DNA of 64,000 bases from Adiantum capillus-veneris (taxonomy: Eukaryota; Streptophyta; Polypodiopsida; Polypodiales; Pteridaceae), in the NCBI GenBank assembly GCA_014529385.2, contig CM043950.1, positions 82,100,843-82,164,842 on the forward strand, read 5' to 3'. This document shows, in pieces, positions 44,431 through 56,605 of this stretch. The position numbers were made by a program, and so were the translations under genes. How positions within the stretch are numbered: position 1 is the stretch's first letter; every line of letters starts with the position of its first letter. The notes under the pieces were generated by a model that saw only the letters and a program-made list of their open reading frames with translations, had not been told where the DNA came from and searched no databases.

Positions 44431-46319
44431 CTCAATCTATAATCTTCTTTATACTGAGAATCTATCTTATTTCATCCCAAGAGTAGGTAATTTTCATTTC
44501 ATGTATTATCTATGAGCCTCTCCTAGTTTCAACTATCATGTTCATTAGAAACCTCAGTAAGCTACGTTACGTTTGTTGAGAAATTAAACAAGGAATCACA
44601 TTTACAGAGGCATTGGACAGACAGCAGTAAAAAACCAATGAAAGCAACTCCACTGGAAGACACAAGTAAGTGAACTACTAAAATTTGCATGCTTATGTAC
44701 AAAAAAATAATTAATGTATATGTATGTATGTCCCATATCCATACTATGTCATGTACAAGCATATGTATTTGTATGTTCTGATGTATATCACCATGAGATA
44801 GTATACATCTCTACCACGCATATACATAAACATATGTACCTACATACATAGGCAAAGAAAACACATTACCAGTCATATTCACAACATGCGTACACTACAT
44901 TATTACGGATGGATGCACCTACAGAAGTAGGACAAATAGAACAAGAATGAGAAATTTGGATTTGTGTATATGTATGTGCGAGAGAGATATAGTATCTATG
45001 TAAATATGTGTGATTTGGTGTGTATGTGGGTATTTATGGGAGCAAGGAAGGTGAAGAGTGTGAAGGAAAGGAGTTTTCTTCATGTTTATGTGTGGGTTGT
45101 GTGTGTGCGCAAAAGATCCATGTATGCGTGTGTGCGCAAAAGATCCATGTATATGTGTGTGTAAGAAGGCAACACAGAGAAAGAGAACCATTTTGGTTTC
45201 TTGGAGAGCCAAACATAAAGACAGAAACCTTATGTAGATGGAGAGTGTGTGTGTGTGTGAGAGAGAGAGAGGGGGAGATGAAATGCACCTTGTCATATGC
45301 TTTCAATTTACATAGTAAAAGATTCTGCTTTCTATGATGTCGAAGCCTTGAGTGTGATTGCTTTTGTCATGCTATTCACTCTCTATTTTTCACACAATGT
45401 GGTCCCTTTATGCATACAAGCCAGAAGTCCCTCTTTTGAATGTGATGTCGCCCCTATCATGTTGTGCACAACCTATTTTGCATGGGCTATGGTTTCCTTG
45501 TGTGCACGAGCAAGAAATCCCTCTGTGCGTGTGAGAAAGAATATCCCCTGTTTTGTCTGTGTTTTGCTTGGTTCGCTGTGTGTTTTTGTGGTAGGGTTAT
45601 GTAAAATTTCATGTATATATTAAACCTTAAAACTCATCTCCCTTTTGAGGGTTTGCTTTTGTCTTGACCAACTAAGTTTTTTCAAAAATAGAAAATTTGG
45701 CATACCATACAAGTAAAAAATCATGTTAAATAGAGGTAAAACCTCATTAAAAACTTCTTGTTTTTCAAAAAAGGCGCGGGGCACTGTCCCTCACCCCGCC
45801 TGGCCCTTAACCCCGGTTGGGGAGCTGCCCCAAACCCAACGGGGGCTACCGTTCTTTGACCCTCCTCGGGCCATTGCCCCAAACCCCATAGGGGCTGCCG
45901 CCCCTTGACCCTGCTTAGGATGCTATCCCAAACCCTACGGGACCCTGCTTGGGGTGTTGCACCAAACCCCAATCTAAACTCTTGTTGCACCACCCTATTC
46001 CACTTTTTCAATTGTGGTCTAGCTTATATCATCTTTGTATCTAAAACCTAGTCTCTTTCCTTGCTTCACAACTCACCAAGGAAAATAAACATAAATAAGT
46101 GGTGGAGAGAGACTCTATTTTGGAGTTCATAACTCAAAATTTTCCTAGGACATTGACCATGTCCACAACATGCTTAAACTATGCTCAAAGCTATTATGGT
46201 CATAGCAAGCTTGGGGGTTTTTGTTTCAAATTTCACCAATTGTCAAATCTTTACCACTTTTCCTTGTTGAAGCAAGTACTTCTTTGACTTTAGAAAGCTA
46301 CTAGTTCATCTAGTATTTG
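44431..46319. other. Spacer, no recognisable gene
   Basis: AT-rich with runs of TG/GA type around 45000-45280, including a 27-bp duplication of 'gtgtgcgcaaaagatccatg' (about 45104 and 45131). A diverged duplication of about 100 bp lies at 45333-45540. Short frames here lack family features. A GC-rich minirepeat is listed separately. Confidence 0.5.
45771..45987. repeat. GC-rich minirepeat, ~45-50-bp unit
   Basis: Four or so degenerate copies of a unit containing 'ccccaaaccc', 'ggggct' and 'cttgaccctgctt' (starts near 45829 and 45874). It stands out in strongly AT-rich surroundings. I cannot assign a family; a transposon UTR fragment is possible. Confidence 0.6.
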
Positions 46320-47275
46320 ACCTTCAGCATTGGCCATTACAACTACGTCCACCACTTCTCCAAGCTTCCATTGAAGAAAACAAGGGCTGCTCGAACATTG
46401 AGAAGAAAGGCCCTACTATCAACCTTGTTCCATTGAAAAACTCAAGGGCTACTTGGACATTGAGAAGTAAGGCCTTGAAATTGTCCTATGTTTTTCATTA
46501 AAACTTGTAGGTCCACCACTTGTCCAAGCTATACTCTATTATAGTTGGACCAACTGCTTGTAGTTCACCTTGAACCTTGGCCATTAAAACTAGGTCCACC
46601 ACTCGTCCAAGATACCCTCTAATAAAGTAGGGGGCTTTTGTTTCAAAATGCACAACTGCTCCAATTTTGTTTCCATTAAAATAAGCAAGGGCTACTCGGA
46701 CATTGAAAAGCAAGGCCCTTCAATAGTTCACCTTGGACATTGGTCATTGAAACTAGGTCCACCACTCGTCCAACCTTTACTCTCATTTAGAAAGGGACTT
46801 TTGGTTTCAAGATCCATCACTTGTCCAACCATACTTCCATTGAAAGAAGCAAGAGATACTTGCACATTGGGAATTAAGTTCATACAATACTAGCTTGGAA
46901 ATTGGACATTAAAACTAGGTCCATCACTTGTCCAAGCTTTACTCTCATATAGAAAAAGGGACTTTTGGTTTCAAACTCCACCACTTGTCCAACCTTACTT
47001 CCATTGAAAGAAGCAAGGGATATTTGGACATTGGGAAGCAAGTTCCTACCATAGTTCACCTTGAACAATAGCCATTAGAACTAGGTCCACCATTTCTCCA
47101 AGCTTTACCTCATATAGAGAGGGGCTCTTGGTTTCAAGAATCCCCCTTGTCCAACCTTACTTCCATTTGAAGAAGCAAAATATACTTGGACATTGACAAG
47201 AAAGTTCCTAAAATAGCACCTTCGACACTCACCATTACAACTAGGTCCACCATTGTCCAAGCTATGATCTAATAT
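46320..47275. repeat. Satellite with ~162-bp unit
   Basis: 'aactaggtccacca' type anchors lie at 46588, 46750, 46913, 47079 and 47239 (intervals 162, 163, 166, 160). Each unit contains three related parts: 'ccaccacttgtccaagct', 'ccaccacttgtccaacctta' and a weaker 'cttggacattg'. The unit is therefore about 3 x 54 bp and shares its core with the 51-bp and 223-bp repeats. Confidence 0.85.
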
Positions 47276-47396
47276 AGGATTTTCTATAGAGTTATAGTAT
47301 TCACAACCCTTGTGTAATGTGTAATGTGACTTATACATTTCTTTTCAAAGAGAATTTATCTATAAATATGCAAGGTGTTTCTTTTCAACTTACAGG

Positions 47397-50163
47397 ATGG
47401 ACTTTGAATCTGGGGAGAAAGTGCATATGGTACTTGATAATGGAATTGTTGGTATTGGTTTTGTGTGTAGAACAGATCCTGATTCCACTTGTGGCAGTAC
47501 AAAGATAGGGCAAGAAAATGTATATGTACTAGTGGAGGAATGCTTGAAGGATGTGGTCCTCCCTTTTTGTACAATGGATACTACATCTCTCCAAAGCTCA
47601 TTATGGAGTTTTGTTCAATGGCCTAAGATTCTTTTGCAGAAATCTATAATGAATGACAATGTAATTGACACAAATGAAAGCTACAGTGTTGATGAACAAG
47701 GGGATCATCTTGATCCTCTGGGTACAGATGTAATATCTATTACAAGCCCAGAGTTTGAAATGTCAATACGCGAATCTTGGAGAAATCAAAGGGTCCTTTC
47801 AAAGGACGACAAAATGATGCACATTGTGAATGAAGGGACCATCTTGTATGTATTTCCACATGATTATGTCAATTTTTAGGTACTTGGTGATGACTTTGTG
47901 GACGCCGGGTATTGAAAGGGAGAATGCAATCAGTGAGAAGATACCTGAAGTGGGAAGCATTACTTTGCTAAAGTGGCCCATCCCAACAGACAACCATGTT
48001 GGATGGGAGCCCACTACAACGCTTTGCTCCTGGTTGATGGGATAGATACTAGACATGAATATGTATCCAATGATGACAATGCTGGGAAAAAACTTGATGG
48101 TAGTGTTGATGCCCCTTTGCTAAGCAAGAGACGATACAGTTTCATCAATAGGACTCAAAAAGTCCAAGCAACACCAGCTTCTACTTTTTATCTTTCAGCT
48201 GAGTCAATTCAAAGGGTTTCATGCATTGATTGTTGTGGAAAAAAATGATGTCAATTTGCAGATCATGATTTGGTGACAAGATTATGACAAGAATTTTGGG
48301 GAGAGTCTGAAAAAGCACGCACAAATTGTGTATATGAGGTTCTATCTATATGCCATCAGAAAGATGAGAAGATGTGATACCAATTCAAGATAAATTGCTC
48401 TATTGTTTGCTGCAGAGCATGGTATGAGCTACATGGAATACCAAAGACATCATTTTCCACTACAAAGAAATTCTTGAAAACGGTGCACGCCAATATGTGC
48501 ATGGTAACACATGTACATTGAGAAGAGGACTTCAACATACTAGTTTACTGAGAGCACTATTAAATAAATTTGTGGATAACAACTCTGAGAAGATGCCACA
48601 TTGAAGCAGAACACTACTAGATGGCTCAAGAGAGACTCAATTAGTGATTCCATCAATGTACAAACAAGTTGAAATTTTAATCGTAATCAACACAACACTG
48701 GATCAAATGGGCTATGAGAAGAAGTTATCTCAATCTTATTTTGGTAGAATTTGGAACAAAGAGTATCCACATGTCACTTTGACAAACACAAGTGAGTTCT
48801 CTAAGTGCAATGTATTTAGTTCAGTCAAGGAAAAGCTAGAAGCTAAACCTTCTCTTGAAGAGAGAGATATTATCTTGAGAGAAAGATAAGTTCACATGGC
48901 ACAACAAATGAGTTGTAGGCACTTATTTTATGCATGGCGCACATATTCAAAAACTCAACCACAAAATTATATTTGTATAATCCATGATAAGATGGATCAA
49001 AAGAAGACTGCCATTCCTAGATTATGCATTGTTCCTAAGGGTGTGGATTCAGAATACAATTTTCAGGTGGCTTTGATAGGTATGATTACTCATGGCCATG
49101 GAGAAGGTCATTATGGTATTTTTGTCTGAATGGTTTGTGGCTAGCTGATCTAAATCTAACAATTGGATCAATTGCTAATTGTTTACATAACTTAGAGAGG
49201 ATAGATAAGCATCCTCTTGGTGATCTGGACTACCAAGGAGTAGTATCTCTCTACTCCATGCTTTGAACTCAAGGGATGCTTTAGACCACCACAACTCGAG
49301 TGATGGAAAAGAGCGCATTGTGCAACTATCGGAAGCTACAGAAGCGGAATCGGAGCCAACATTTTGCAAGTTGCCAGAGAACTTGTTACTACAATAATTG
49401 TGTAGGGTAAAACAAAAATTGATACTTAGTGCTTGTTTTGCAAGGGATGTTTTCAAAACCATCCAACTAGGATTTTTGATGGTTGGGCATACACATGAGG
49501 ACATAGATTCCATGTTCAGTAAGTTTTCAAAAAAATTGAGAGTTACACAAACATATAATTTTCCAAACTTGATGGATACATTACAAAATAGTTCATCTTC
49601 ATCTCCGGCCCCATTTTTGCTTGAAAAGGTCCCCAATTTCAAGCAATATTGTGATGGTTATCTTTGTGATGGACAAGACATACTTGTTGGACATTCCAAA
49701 CCACTTCAATTCAGGTTTTTAATTCAAGATGAGATACCAATGATGTAGTATAAGGCACATGTAGGTGTATCAAGTTGGAGTGGAAGCATTTGCCTATGAA
49801 AAACAGACATAGAAGGCAATCCAATGTTTCCACATGGAGATTCACCTTTGGTTCCAATGGCAGAATATGTCAAGGCTCATGTAGAAGTGATTTTATGGTT
49901 AAAGAATTATATTAAGTTTTGGCAAAATCTAGGGAATGGTTCAAATGTTCCACGGTATTATAAACCTGTGGGTGATAGATTACTCGAGTAAGGTGATTGA
50001 CGAGCTTGGAAAAGCAACCATATCAAAGGGAGGCTTGTATGAAAATTTTTGGCCAACAACTCAGGACTCTTGTCACCTACAATCTACTACAATGAGCTTA
50101 CAACAAGGAGCAAAAAGATTCCTAGGCCTTGAAGAGTTGAATGATTATTTTTGTGGTCTTTAA
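47397..50163 (+). pseudogene. Transposase-like gene relic (HTHEDID family)
   Basis: A decayed coding region in several frames. 47397-47879 encodes a 160-aa stretch (TKIGQENVYVLVEECLKDV, then DTTSLQSSLWSFVQWPKILL) resembling the domain called DUF8039 in plant transposase-like proteins; it follows a splice-acceptor-like TTTTCAACTTACAG. Later fragments include HDKMDQKKTAIPRL (about 48990) and VFKTIQLGFLMVGHTHEDID (from about 49453). The last is characteristic of a conserved domain (DUF7869) in transposon-derived proteins; its Asp and His pattern suggests a DDE-like nuclease. Many stops and frameshifts. No terminal inverted repeats were found. Domain names are from memory of families, not from a search. 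Confidence 0.55.
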
Positions 50164-50744
50164 CGAGATAGACCAAGGGAAGAGTTTGACCCTATGTCTG
50201 ATATGCACCAAGGTGACTTTGTTATGCTAGCTCCAAGTGACATGGAAATCTATCCATTTGGCTCGCAATGGATTTTTAGACATTGATAACGAGCCTAGAT
50301 CACCAAACTACAAAAAAAAAAATTGATTCAATAGTGGGCACCTTGTGCAAGAAAGAGTGGGATGATGGATACTCAAGCTTACACTAATTGTTGGAAGGGT
50401 TTTTGGGCTATCAATTGCAAGGACCCACAAGTGTGGGAAATGGTAGATGCAATTTTTTGGTAATGGAGACCCAACAAAGAAGGACCATTTTCTAGAATTA
50501 AAATTCCACAAAGGCATGCTCTAAAAGCTAAAGCAAGTCTTGCTTATGCACATCAACCACGCTTGGATCAAAATTGGATATGTCATAAAATTTGGAGTAG
50601 ATTATGTGGAGCTTCTATTGTGACTATAAGAGTCAATTTTGTAAACAAGATCTCTAGTTGTATCAAACTTTCTTTCTTTTATTTAATTAAAAGAGTTTCT
50701 TCAAATTCATCCTCTTGACTTTTGGTGTTTATCAACACCACAAT

Positions 50745-51700
50745 TGTTGAAGGAGCGACTCACACACCCATGAAGTGCATGCAAACACTACCTAGATCAA
50801 CATAATGTCAATCGAGGACACAGATGACATGATAGGTACACAGAGGAAATCTCTTTAGCTTGTCAGGCTGAGACCATCCTACATATACAACACTCTGGAA
50901 GGCCAACTATACCACAATCAAGAACCTCACTGCTCTCAACTACACCACCTAGACACATACACACATACCGAAGGTAACTCACCTAATCATGCTAGATTCG
51001 TACGAAACCTAAGGAACACCATCCCCTCACTAGGATACACCTGTCCCTAAGCTTCTACACTCAAAACCCTCACTCTAAACCCATCTGCGGAAAACGTGTA
51101 GGATGACACAACAGAATTTTGAAAGTGCCTGAAACTGAAATTTATGAGTACCTATGCGTAGCTTATGTTGCCAAAATTCTATAGACTACTAGCACGCAGA
51201 AAACAGACATCGTTTGATACACTTACGGCCACAAATAGCTCGTAGATGCGTCGGTGTGTGCGCTTCGTCTCGCGTGGAATGCTTGGCGTTGTCGCGTAGC
51301 TCTTCTCGAGCCTACAACAATGGTGCAGTCGGATCTCCAATGTGTTAAGCGATCCGAGCGTAGCTAGAGGATAAAGTTCACGCTCACTCTCTTTCTCTCT
51401 CACACACAGTAGACGACAGCGCTAAGTTTTGATTATGATAAAAAGTATTTTTTACAAAATGACCTAGGTACCTTATATACTAAGGGTAACTTAGGTTTAA
51501 CCAAAAATGGGGTTGAAAGAGTCAAATGGATTTATATTTACAATCTGGAAGTGCCATTGCACCCTGGCTTCTGAAACTAGAATAACTACTTATTACAAAT
51601 GACATTTATAGCCCTAATCCGCAGCATTTCATAACTCGCAAAAGATAAGACTTTGGTACGAAACTTGAGTTATGTTGTGTTGTTGACCCAGCGGTCAACA
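50745..51700 (-). repeat. Element D 3' LTR
   Basis: 956 bp; pair of 60884-61813. It contains 22 bp near its right end ('tatgttgtgttgttgacc' region) that the partner lacks. A TATATAAGG box on the minus strand lies at about 51471-51479. Confidence 0.93.
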
Positions 51701-51712
51701 TTCCCCCCTTCC
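51701..51712 (-). other. Element D polypurine tract
   Basis: The minus strand reads GGAAGGGGGGAA immediately before the 3' LTR, a classical plus-strand primer site. Confidence 0.85.
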
Positions 51713-53460
51713 GCATTCATGTCGTCCCCGACATGACCTGATTGTCGATGGCGATGTGGTCTTTGCTGTCCTTTGGCTTCATTTGTTGCACTGCTTGTAA
51801 CTTTGTCGAACCACAACAAGAACTATGATCCATTAGAGCGGACATCTATCATCATAACCATTCATCTTTTGAGATCCTCTGATTACTTTTATGTCTACTC
51901 TTCTTCATTGGGGACTTCTTTGTTCCTGTGCAATCATGTTGTTAGTGTTGTCTGCATCTTTGTCATTGTAGGCCATTCTTCGACCTGCTATTGAGGAGAA
52001 GTATGGTATGATCTGAAATTGGTTCTCCAATTCATTTGTCAATTGATTTGAGTAGCATTTCCTTATTGTTGATGTAGAAGGAATATGTACAAGAGGATGG
52101 TGATAGGTGTCTTTAGATTAGGGTCTAAAACCTAGATGAACAAAGGGAAAAAACCCGGTGGGAAAAAAATGCCTTTGGTATACGCTCTTATTTGAGTTGA
52201 ACAGTTGAACGTGAAGTACATGTTCATGAAAGGTGAGTTCTTGGGTGAAACACGGAAAGAGTGCCTGATGCAGGTGCCAATTATGGGACACTCTATATGC
52301 ATATGAGAAATTTGTCACCAAAAGCATGCAATGTGAAAGAAGGAGATGATGGGTGTTTCGAGGAATAAATGTAGCACATGTGACATCAAAAGATGTCTCA
52401 ATAGCTTCCACCTTTCCAAGAAAGGTTGTCGATGTAGAAGTTTCTCCACTCGTATCTCACTGTGCTCAGTACGTGAGTGTCTTTTGGACCTTCTCCTTCA
52501 CTTCACGAGACTTAAGTACTTAGACTTCGACTCTTTTGCTCACCTATCCCAGCATGAGCGACACAACATAAATATGCTCAACTCTTCCAGCTTGACCAGT
52601 ACCTAGAATAGCTAAGACGCTTAGACCACAGAGAATATTACTTGAAGATTTGAGACTAACACCTCACTCATTTTGTGGCTTAGATACTCGACTCTGACTT
52701 TTATGACTTGTCGGTTGCCTGTTGATACTGCTTTGTGACAAGTTCTTCGGCTGTTGTAGTGGCTGCTGAGACATACTTCGTGAAGTTTCATCGTTTCCCT
52801 GTACCTTCTTCTCTTTGTCGTGCTCAGGCCTCTCGCTAGTCTTTTCTTCATGTGGATTATGGATTTTTTTATTTTTTCTCAATAATAAACAAAGAAAATC
52901 TTAAAACAACTCAACAAAAGAAAAATCATTCAAATAGAAATCTAAATGCTATGTACACTATACACATGTCCCTAGGGGCTCATATATGGATTTTGTCCCC
53001 ATACTCCTCTGTAACACTACTATGAGGGAATATACTCTAAATTTCGTCAAAAATTTAATAGAATAAAACACAAAAATTCAATGCATCTCACAAAACATTG
53101 CCCTCTAATAGTCATAATGTTAGGTCTGCATTCAAAATGCCTCCCCCCTTCTTATTTGGAGTCATCCTTTACGACAGGGTATCGCAAAGGGTATGTGTTG
53201 TGCTTGGGCAATTAAAAGTTGTGCCTATGCAGGCCTTGTAATGTAGCCCTATTATGCATACATAGTCAATACATGGAAAATATTTATGTTGTGCAAGATG
53301 TGGGTATAAGCAATTTGCTTATTGGAATTTTTTGGCGAGGCTTCCTATTCTAAGAAATGTGATGGTCGTTGAAGCTCCTATATCGTTGCTTGATTGAAGA
53401 GACTTGCTCTCTTCTAACTATATTGTAATCGTAGGAAGAATTGTAAGAATTCAAGCGGCG
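51713..53460 (-). other. Element D 3' internal region, no pol
   Basis: This is where RT and integrase might be expected; neither motif set is seen on the minus strand. A hydrophilic Gln/Ser/Lys-rich frame (52664-52882) resembles in composition the tail upstream and may be its remnant. The rest has only short frames. Confidence 0.55.
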
Positions 53461-53468
53461 ATGCACTG

Positions 53469-53968
53469 ACAGCAGTTTTGTTGTTCTTCTTTGGGACCCA
53501 TTTCTTTGCGATTATTGGCTGTTTTGTTGCTGGCTCTCATTTGGGAACCCGTACTTGCCCGTGCTTTGTTTGTGTTTGAAGAGACTTCTTTGGGATCCAC
53601 CTTTTTGTTGTGTGAGTCAACGGTTGTCTTTGCTTCAGCCCTTGTACGCTTGGTTGGGGATGGGATTTAGGCTTTGCAAGTTGATAATGTGGTTGTTTTG
53701 GAATCCAAATGAATTCCTGACTTTTTTGTGCTTGAATCAACTGCTTTGGAGCCCAAACGTGAGTTGTGAAAGCTTGAGACTTTGTGATATTCTTACCCGT
53801 TCGTGCACACTTTCCTTGTTTTTGTTTTGGTGTTGGATCTTGTGATTTGTCATTAGAGATCTTTGTCTTCTTCATCCATATCTGTTTTTGGCCGATTTGG
53901 CTTTTTGGTATCCAGATTTGTTGAGCTTTTTGGCTTTGACTTGTTGTCCTGTTCTTTTGACCAGTCAT
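53469..53968 (-). pseudogene. Element D basic tail with W-x-P-K repeats
   Basis: From ATG 53968 the frame is open to TGA 53537 and continues in the same frame beyond. It is very rich in Lys, Gln, Ser and Thr. It repeats a W-x-P-K motif: IWIPKSQ, VWAPKQL, IWIPKQP, RWIPKKS, a degenerate VRVPK and, past the stop, KWVPKKN. Spacing is about 20-45 residues. The same motif type ends element C. Similar W-V-P-K motifs are, as I recall, known in Gag-adjacent parts of some plant retrotransposon polyproteins. A nucleic-acid-binding role is only an inference from the charge. Confidence 0.6.
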
Positions 53969-54431
53969 GGTTGTTGTTGCTGAAGGGGTTGGTGATAGTG
54001 ATGGCCTGGGTTGATGATAGGGGATGTCGTAAGATTCATCACTATCGCTACTATCTTCAACAAGGTTGACTTCTTGTACTTTCCCTTGATTTTTTGGCTA
54101 ATAGTGGAAAGTTATTGTCTGTTTACTCGTGGGTGGTAGTTTCTTGGAGGACTTTTCTAGCCCATTGATTAGAGCATTGTTAGCTCATTGCTCTGGTCGT
54201 ATTCCTCCTAGCTGAGTCTTTGCATTCTTATTAGGAGCCATGTATGAGGATGCTTGTGGTGGCCGTGTCTTCACAGAGGACTTTGGAATCCTTTATTGAT
54301 GCACTTTATTCGTGTAGCGATGACATTGATTCCTGCGTCGTTGATCTTCTTGAAGCTCGAAGTATTCTACAGAGTCATAGAACTCGTCTTCTTCTTCTTT
54401 TTTTGATTCTCCACATTTCTTTGTTTGATCC

Positions 54432-55232
54432 TTATTTTGAGAGCTTGTTGTTTAACTCTTCTTCAGGAAATGGTTCTGGGATATAGTCCCTATCCTCTAT
54501 AGCCCACTCTAGGATACATTCCTCACGTTTCAAGCTACCACATTGTGAAGCTCCACACATCCACAGTTCTTTAGGCTTACCTAACCAAGCTGGAAGTTCT
54601 GATCTTGCTACTACTGTGGCGGGATCAAACTCCTCAACCGGTGTTCTCATCACATCCCTATAGCTATGGTCCCTCAAGTTTATCTTTGTTATGGTTTCCA
54701 TATGGCTCAGGTATATATGGTCATAACCCCAATCTTGGACCATTTTCAATCGTCACATGAATGGTCTTCCCAGAATGATGTCATAGTTGTTCTTCTTTCC
54801 AAAGTCAACAGCAGCAAAAGTGTGTTCATATTCAATGCCACAAGAAGTAATAAGTACTTTTTCTAGCAGTCCTAGGGGCTTTTCCTTGTGTCCGTCTGCA
54901 AGCTGCAGGGTCATTCGTGTGGATATCAAGGCAGGTTTTCCCCATTTTTTCCAAACCTCTTTGGTTGCAATGGCCACACTATATCCACTGTCAAGGATTG
55001 CCATGGTTTTTACACCATTGAATTCCACAAGAAGGGTGGTGTTTCCATATTCTCCCTCGTAATACTCGCCTACTTTGTTTAATGGCACTGGCCTAGTATT
55101 TAGTTTAGGCATTTCAAGCTCTTTGATGCGTTTCTTGATTTGAGTCATTGGGGTTTTTACACCAAATTTCTCTAGACATTTATCCACATTAGCCCAGATG
55201 TTTGGTCTTATTCTAAGCAACTCAGCTAACAT
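54432..55232 (-). pseudogene. pro: Element D aspartic protease and following block
   Basis: Minus-strand frame with one TGA (54753-54755). The protease has the active-site motif AILDSGYSVAIAT (Asp codon at 54990-54992) and a late YDIILGRPFM strand/turn, giving a complete retropepsin-like domain of about 100 residues. After the stop the same frame continues with MVQDWGYDHIYLSH and ELWMCGASQCG, ending in an acidic PEPFPEEELNN. The MVQDW block is shared with the start of element C, which shows the two are related. Confidence 0.8.
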
Positions 55233-56493
55233 TATTGTACGGGGTGACTGGGGTAGATAGAATATCTACTAGCCCCTTTGAATCGATGGCCTTGTTGGGA
55301 GAACAGTCTCGATGATGGGACTGCAACCACATCTGACTTGGTCTTGTACTCTCCCATGTAGGACGGTAGTGTTCTTAGCGAATGGGGTTGACTATCCATA
55401 GATTGTACAGATCCTTTGTGGCCCCAATACGATCGCACGTCTAGATTCACTTGAGATCCAGTCTCAAATTCCTCTATTGGTGGTAGAAACACTCCTTGTT
55501 CATCACTAGTCTTTTCTACTCGTCTTCTTAGGTCATCGGCTTCATCGGCCTCTCTGACTTGTTTCCACAATTTGTCAAGACCATCTATCTCTTTACAATC
55601 CTCAGGTATAGCTTGGTGAAATCCCTCGGAAGAGTTATCCGTGGTATTCAGTACTATCCTTGGTTCTAATGTTGGGTCTTTGAGGTTTGGTCTGTGCTCA
55701 TGACTAGAATCTGGCTCTTTTAGTTCCTAGTTTGGTGGGATTACTTGTGTAGGCATGACACAGATCACATCCTCAGGTTTTGCACCTGGTGGTTCTTGTA
55801 AAGCTTGGGCTGTTTGAATCATTTTCTTGCACATTTCAAACCTTTGCTTTTCTAGTTCCACATAGGGATATGTCATCCACCTCTGTGTTCTTGGGTTTGG
55901 TTGTTTTTGAGCCTCACATCATAGGCTTTCAAGAGGGCATCTAATGTCTCATTAACCTTGTCTGCCAACACAGATCCTCCTGAACTAGCACTTCTCAGTT
56001 TCTCATCCGTGGATGGTTCTTCTAGAGGTTTAACCATCTGTGTAAGAGAAGGTGCCTCCTTTTCCTCATATTGTTTTATCTTCTCCTCAGTTTCGGTAAG
56101 CTTCTCAGCTATGGATTTTTGCTCTCGTTCCCTGCGTGCTTTCATCCTAGTCTTTCTAGCTTTCCAACTATTTTATTTGCTCTTGGTTTTCTAACTAGGT
56201 GCGTTTGTCTTTGGTCCATCATCTGTCTTTGGACTCGTGTCACTTTCTGTGTTCTTTGTCTCTGGATTCTCATCAGCTTTCTTTTGAGCTTGTGCTCTCG
56301 TAACCACTTGAACTGGTACGACATTTTCATTTTCTGAGCTACTAGGTAGTTGAACAATCCCTAACACATTTGTCGTGATTTTTGTGATTTGGTTTGGTTT
56401 TTTCAAGAAATCGGGGATCAAGTGAGTGATGCCACACTCAAGACAATAGGCATTTACTTCAGTGATATCTGTATGAGGACATTGCTTGACCAA
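55233..56493 (-). pseudogene. Element D Gag-protease spacer region
   Basis: Pieces in different minus frames. 56191-56493 has a Cys/His cluster (CPHTDITEVNAYCLECGITH) that could be a degenerate zinc finger, then a Ser/Lys-rich linker. 55873-56145 is a charged, helix-prone coil (EREQKSIAEKLTETEEKIKQ). 55233-55570 is hydrophilic and ends next to the protease frame. Frameshifts separate them. Their role in the ancestral polyprotein is unknown. Confidence 0.5.
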
Positions 56494-56605
56494 GTGGTTG
56501 TCACAACTTTGAGGAGATTCTTTTAGAATTTCCTCTTGGCTATAAGCAAGCTTTGACCTAGATAAGCCTCTATTTGCAATGAATCACAATGTCCTTTCGT
56601 CCATT

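Noticed and set aside
45721-46011. 96-aa minus-strand frame and its plus-strand partner
   Set aside because: They are products of the GC-rich minirepeat, with Gly/Pro-rich reading on either strand.
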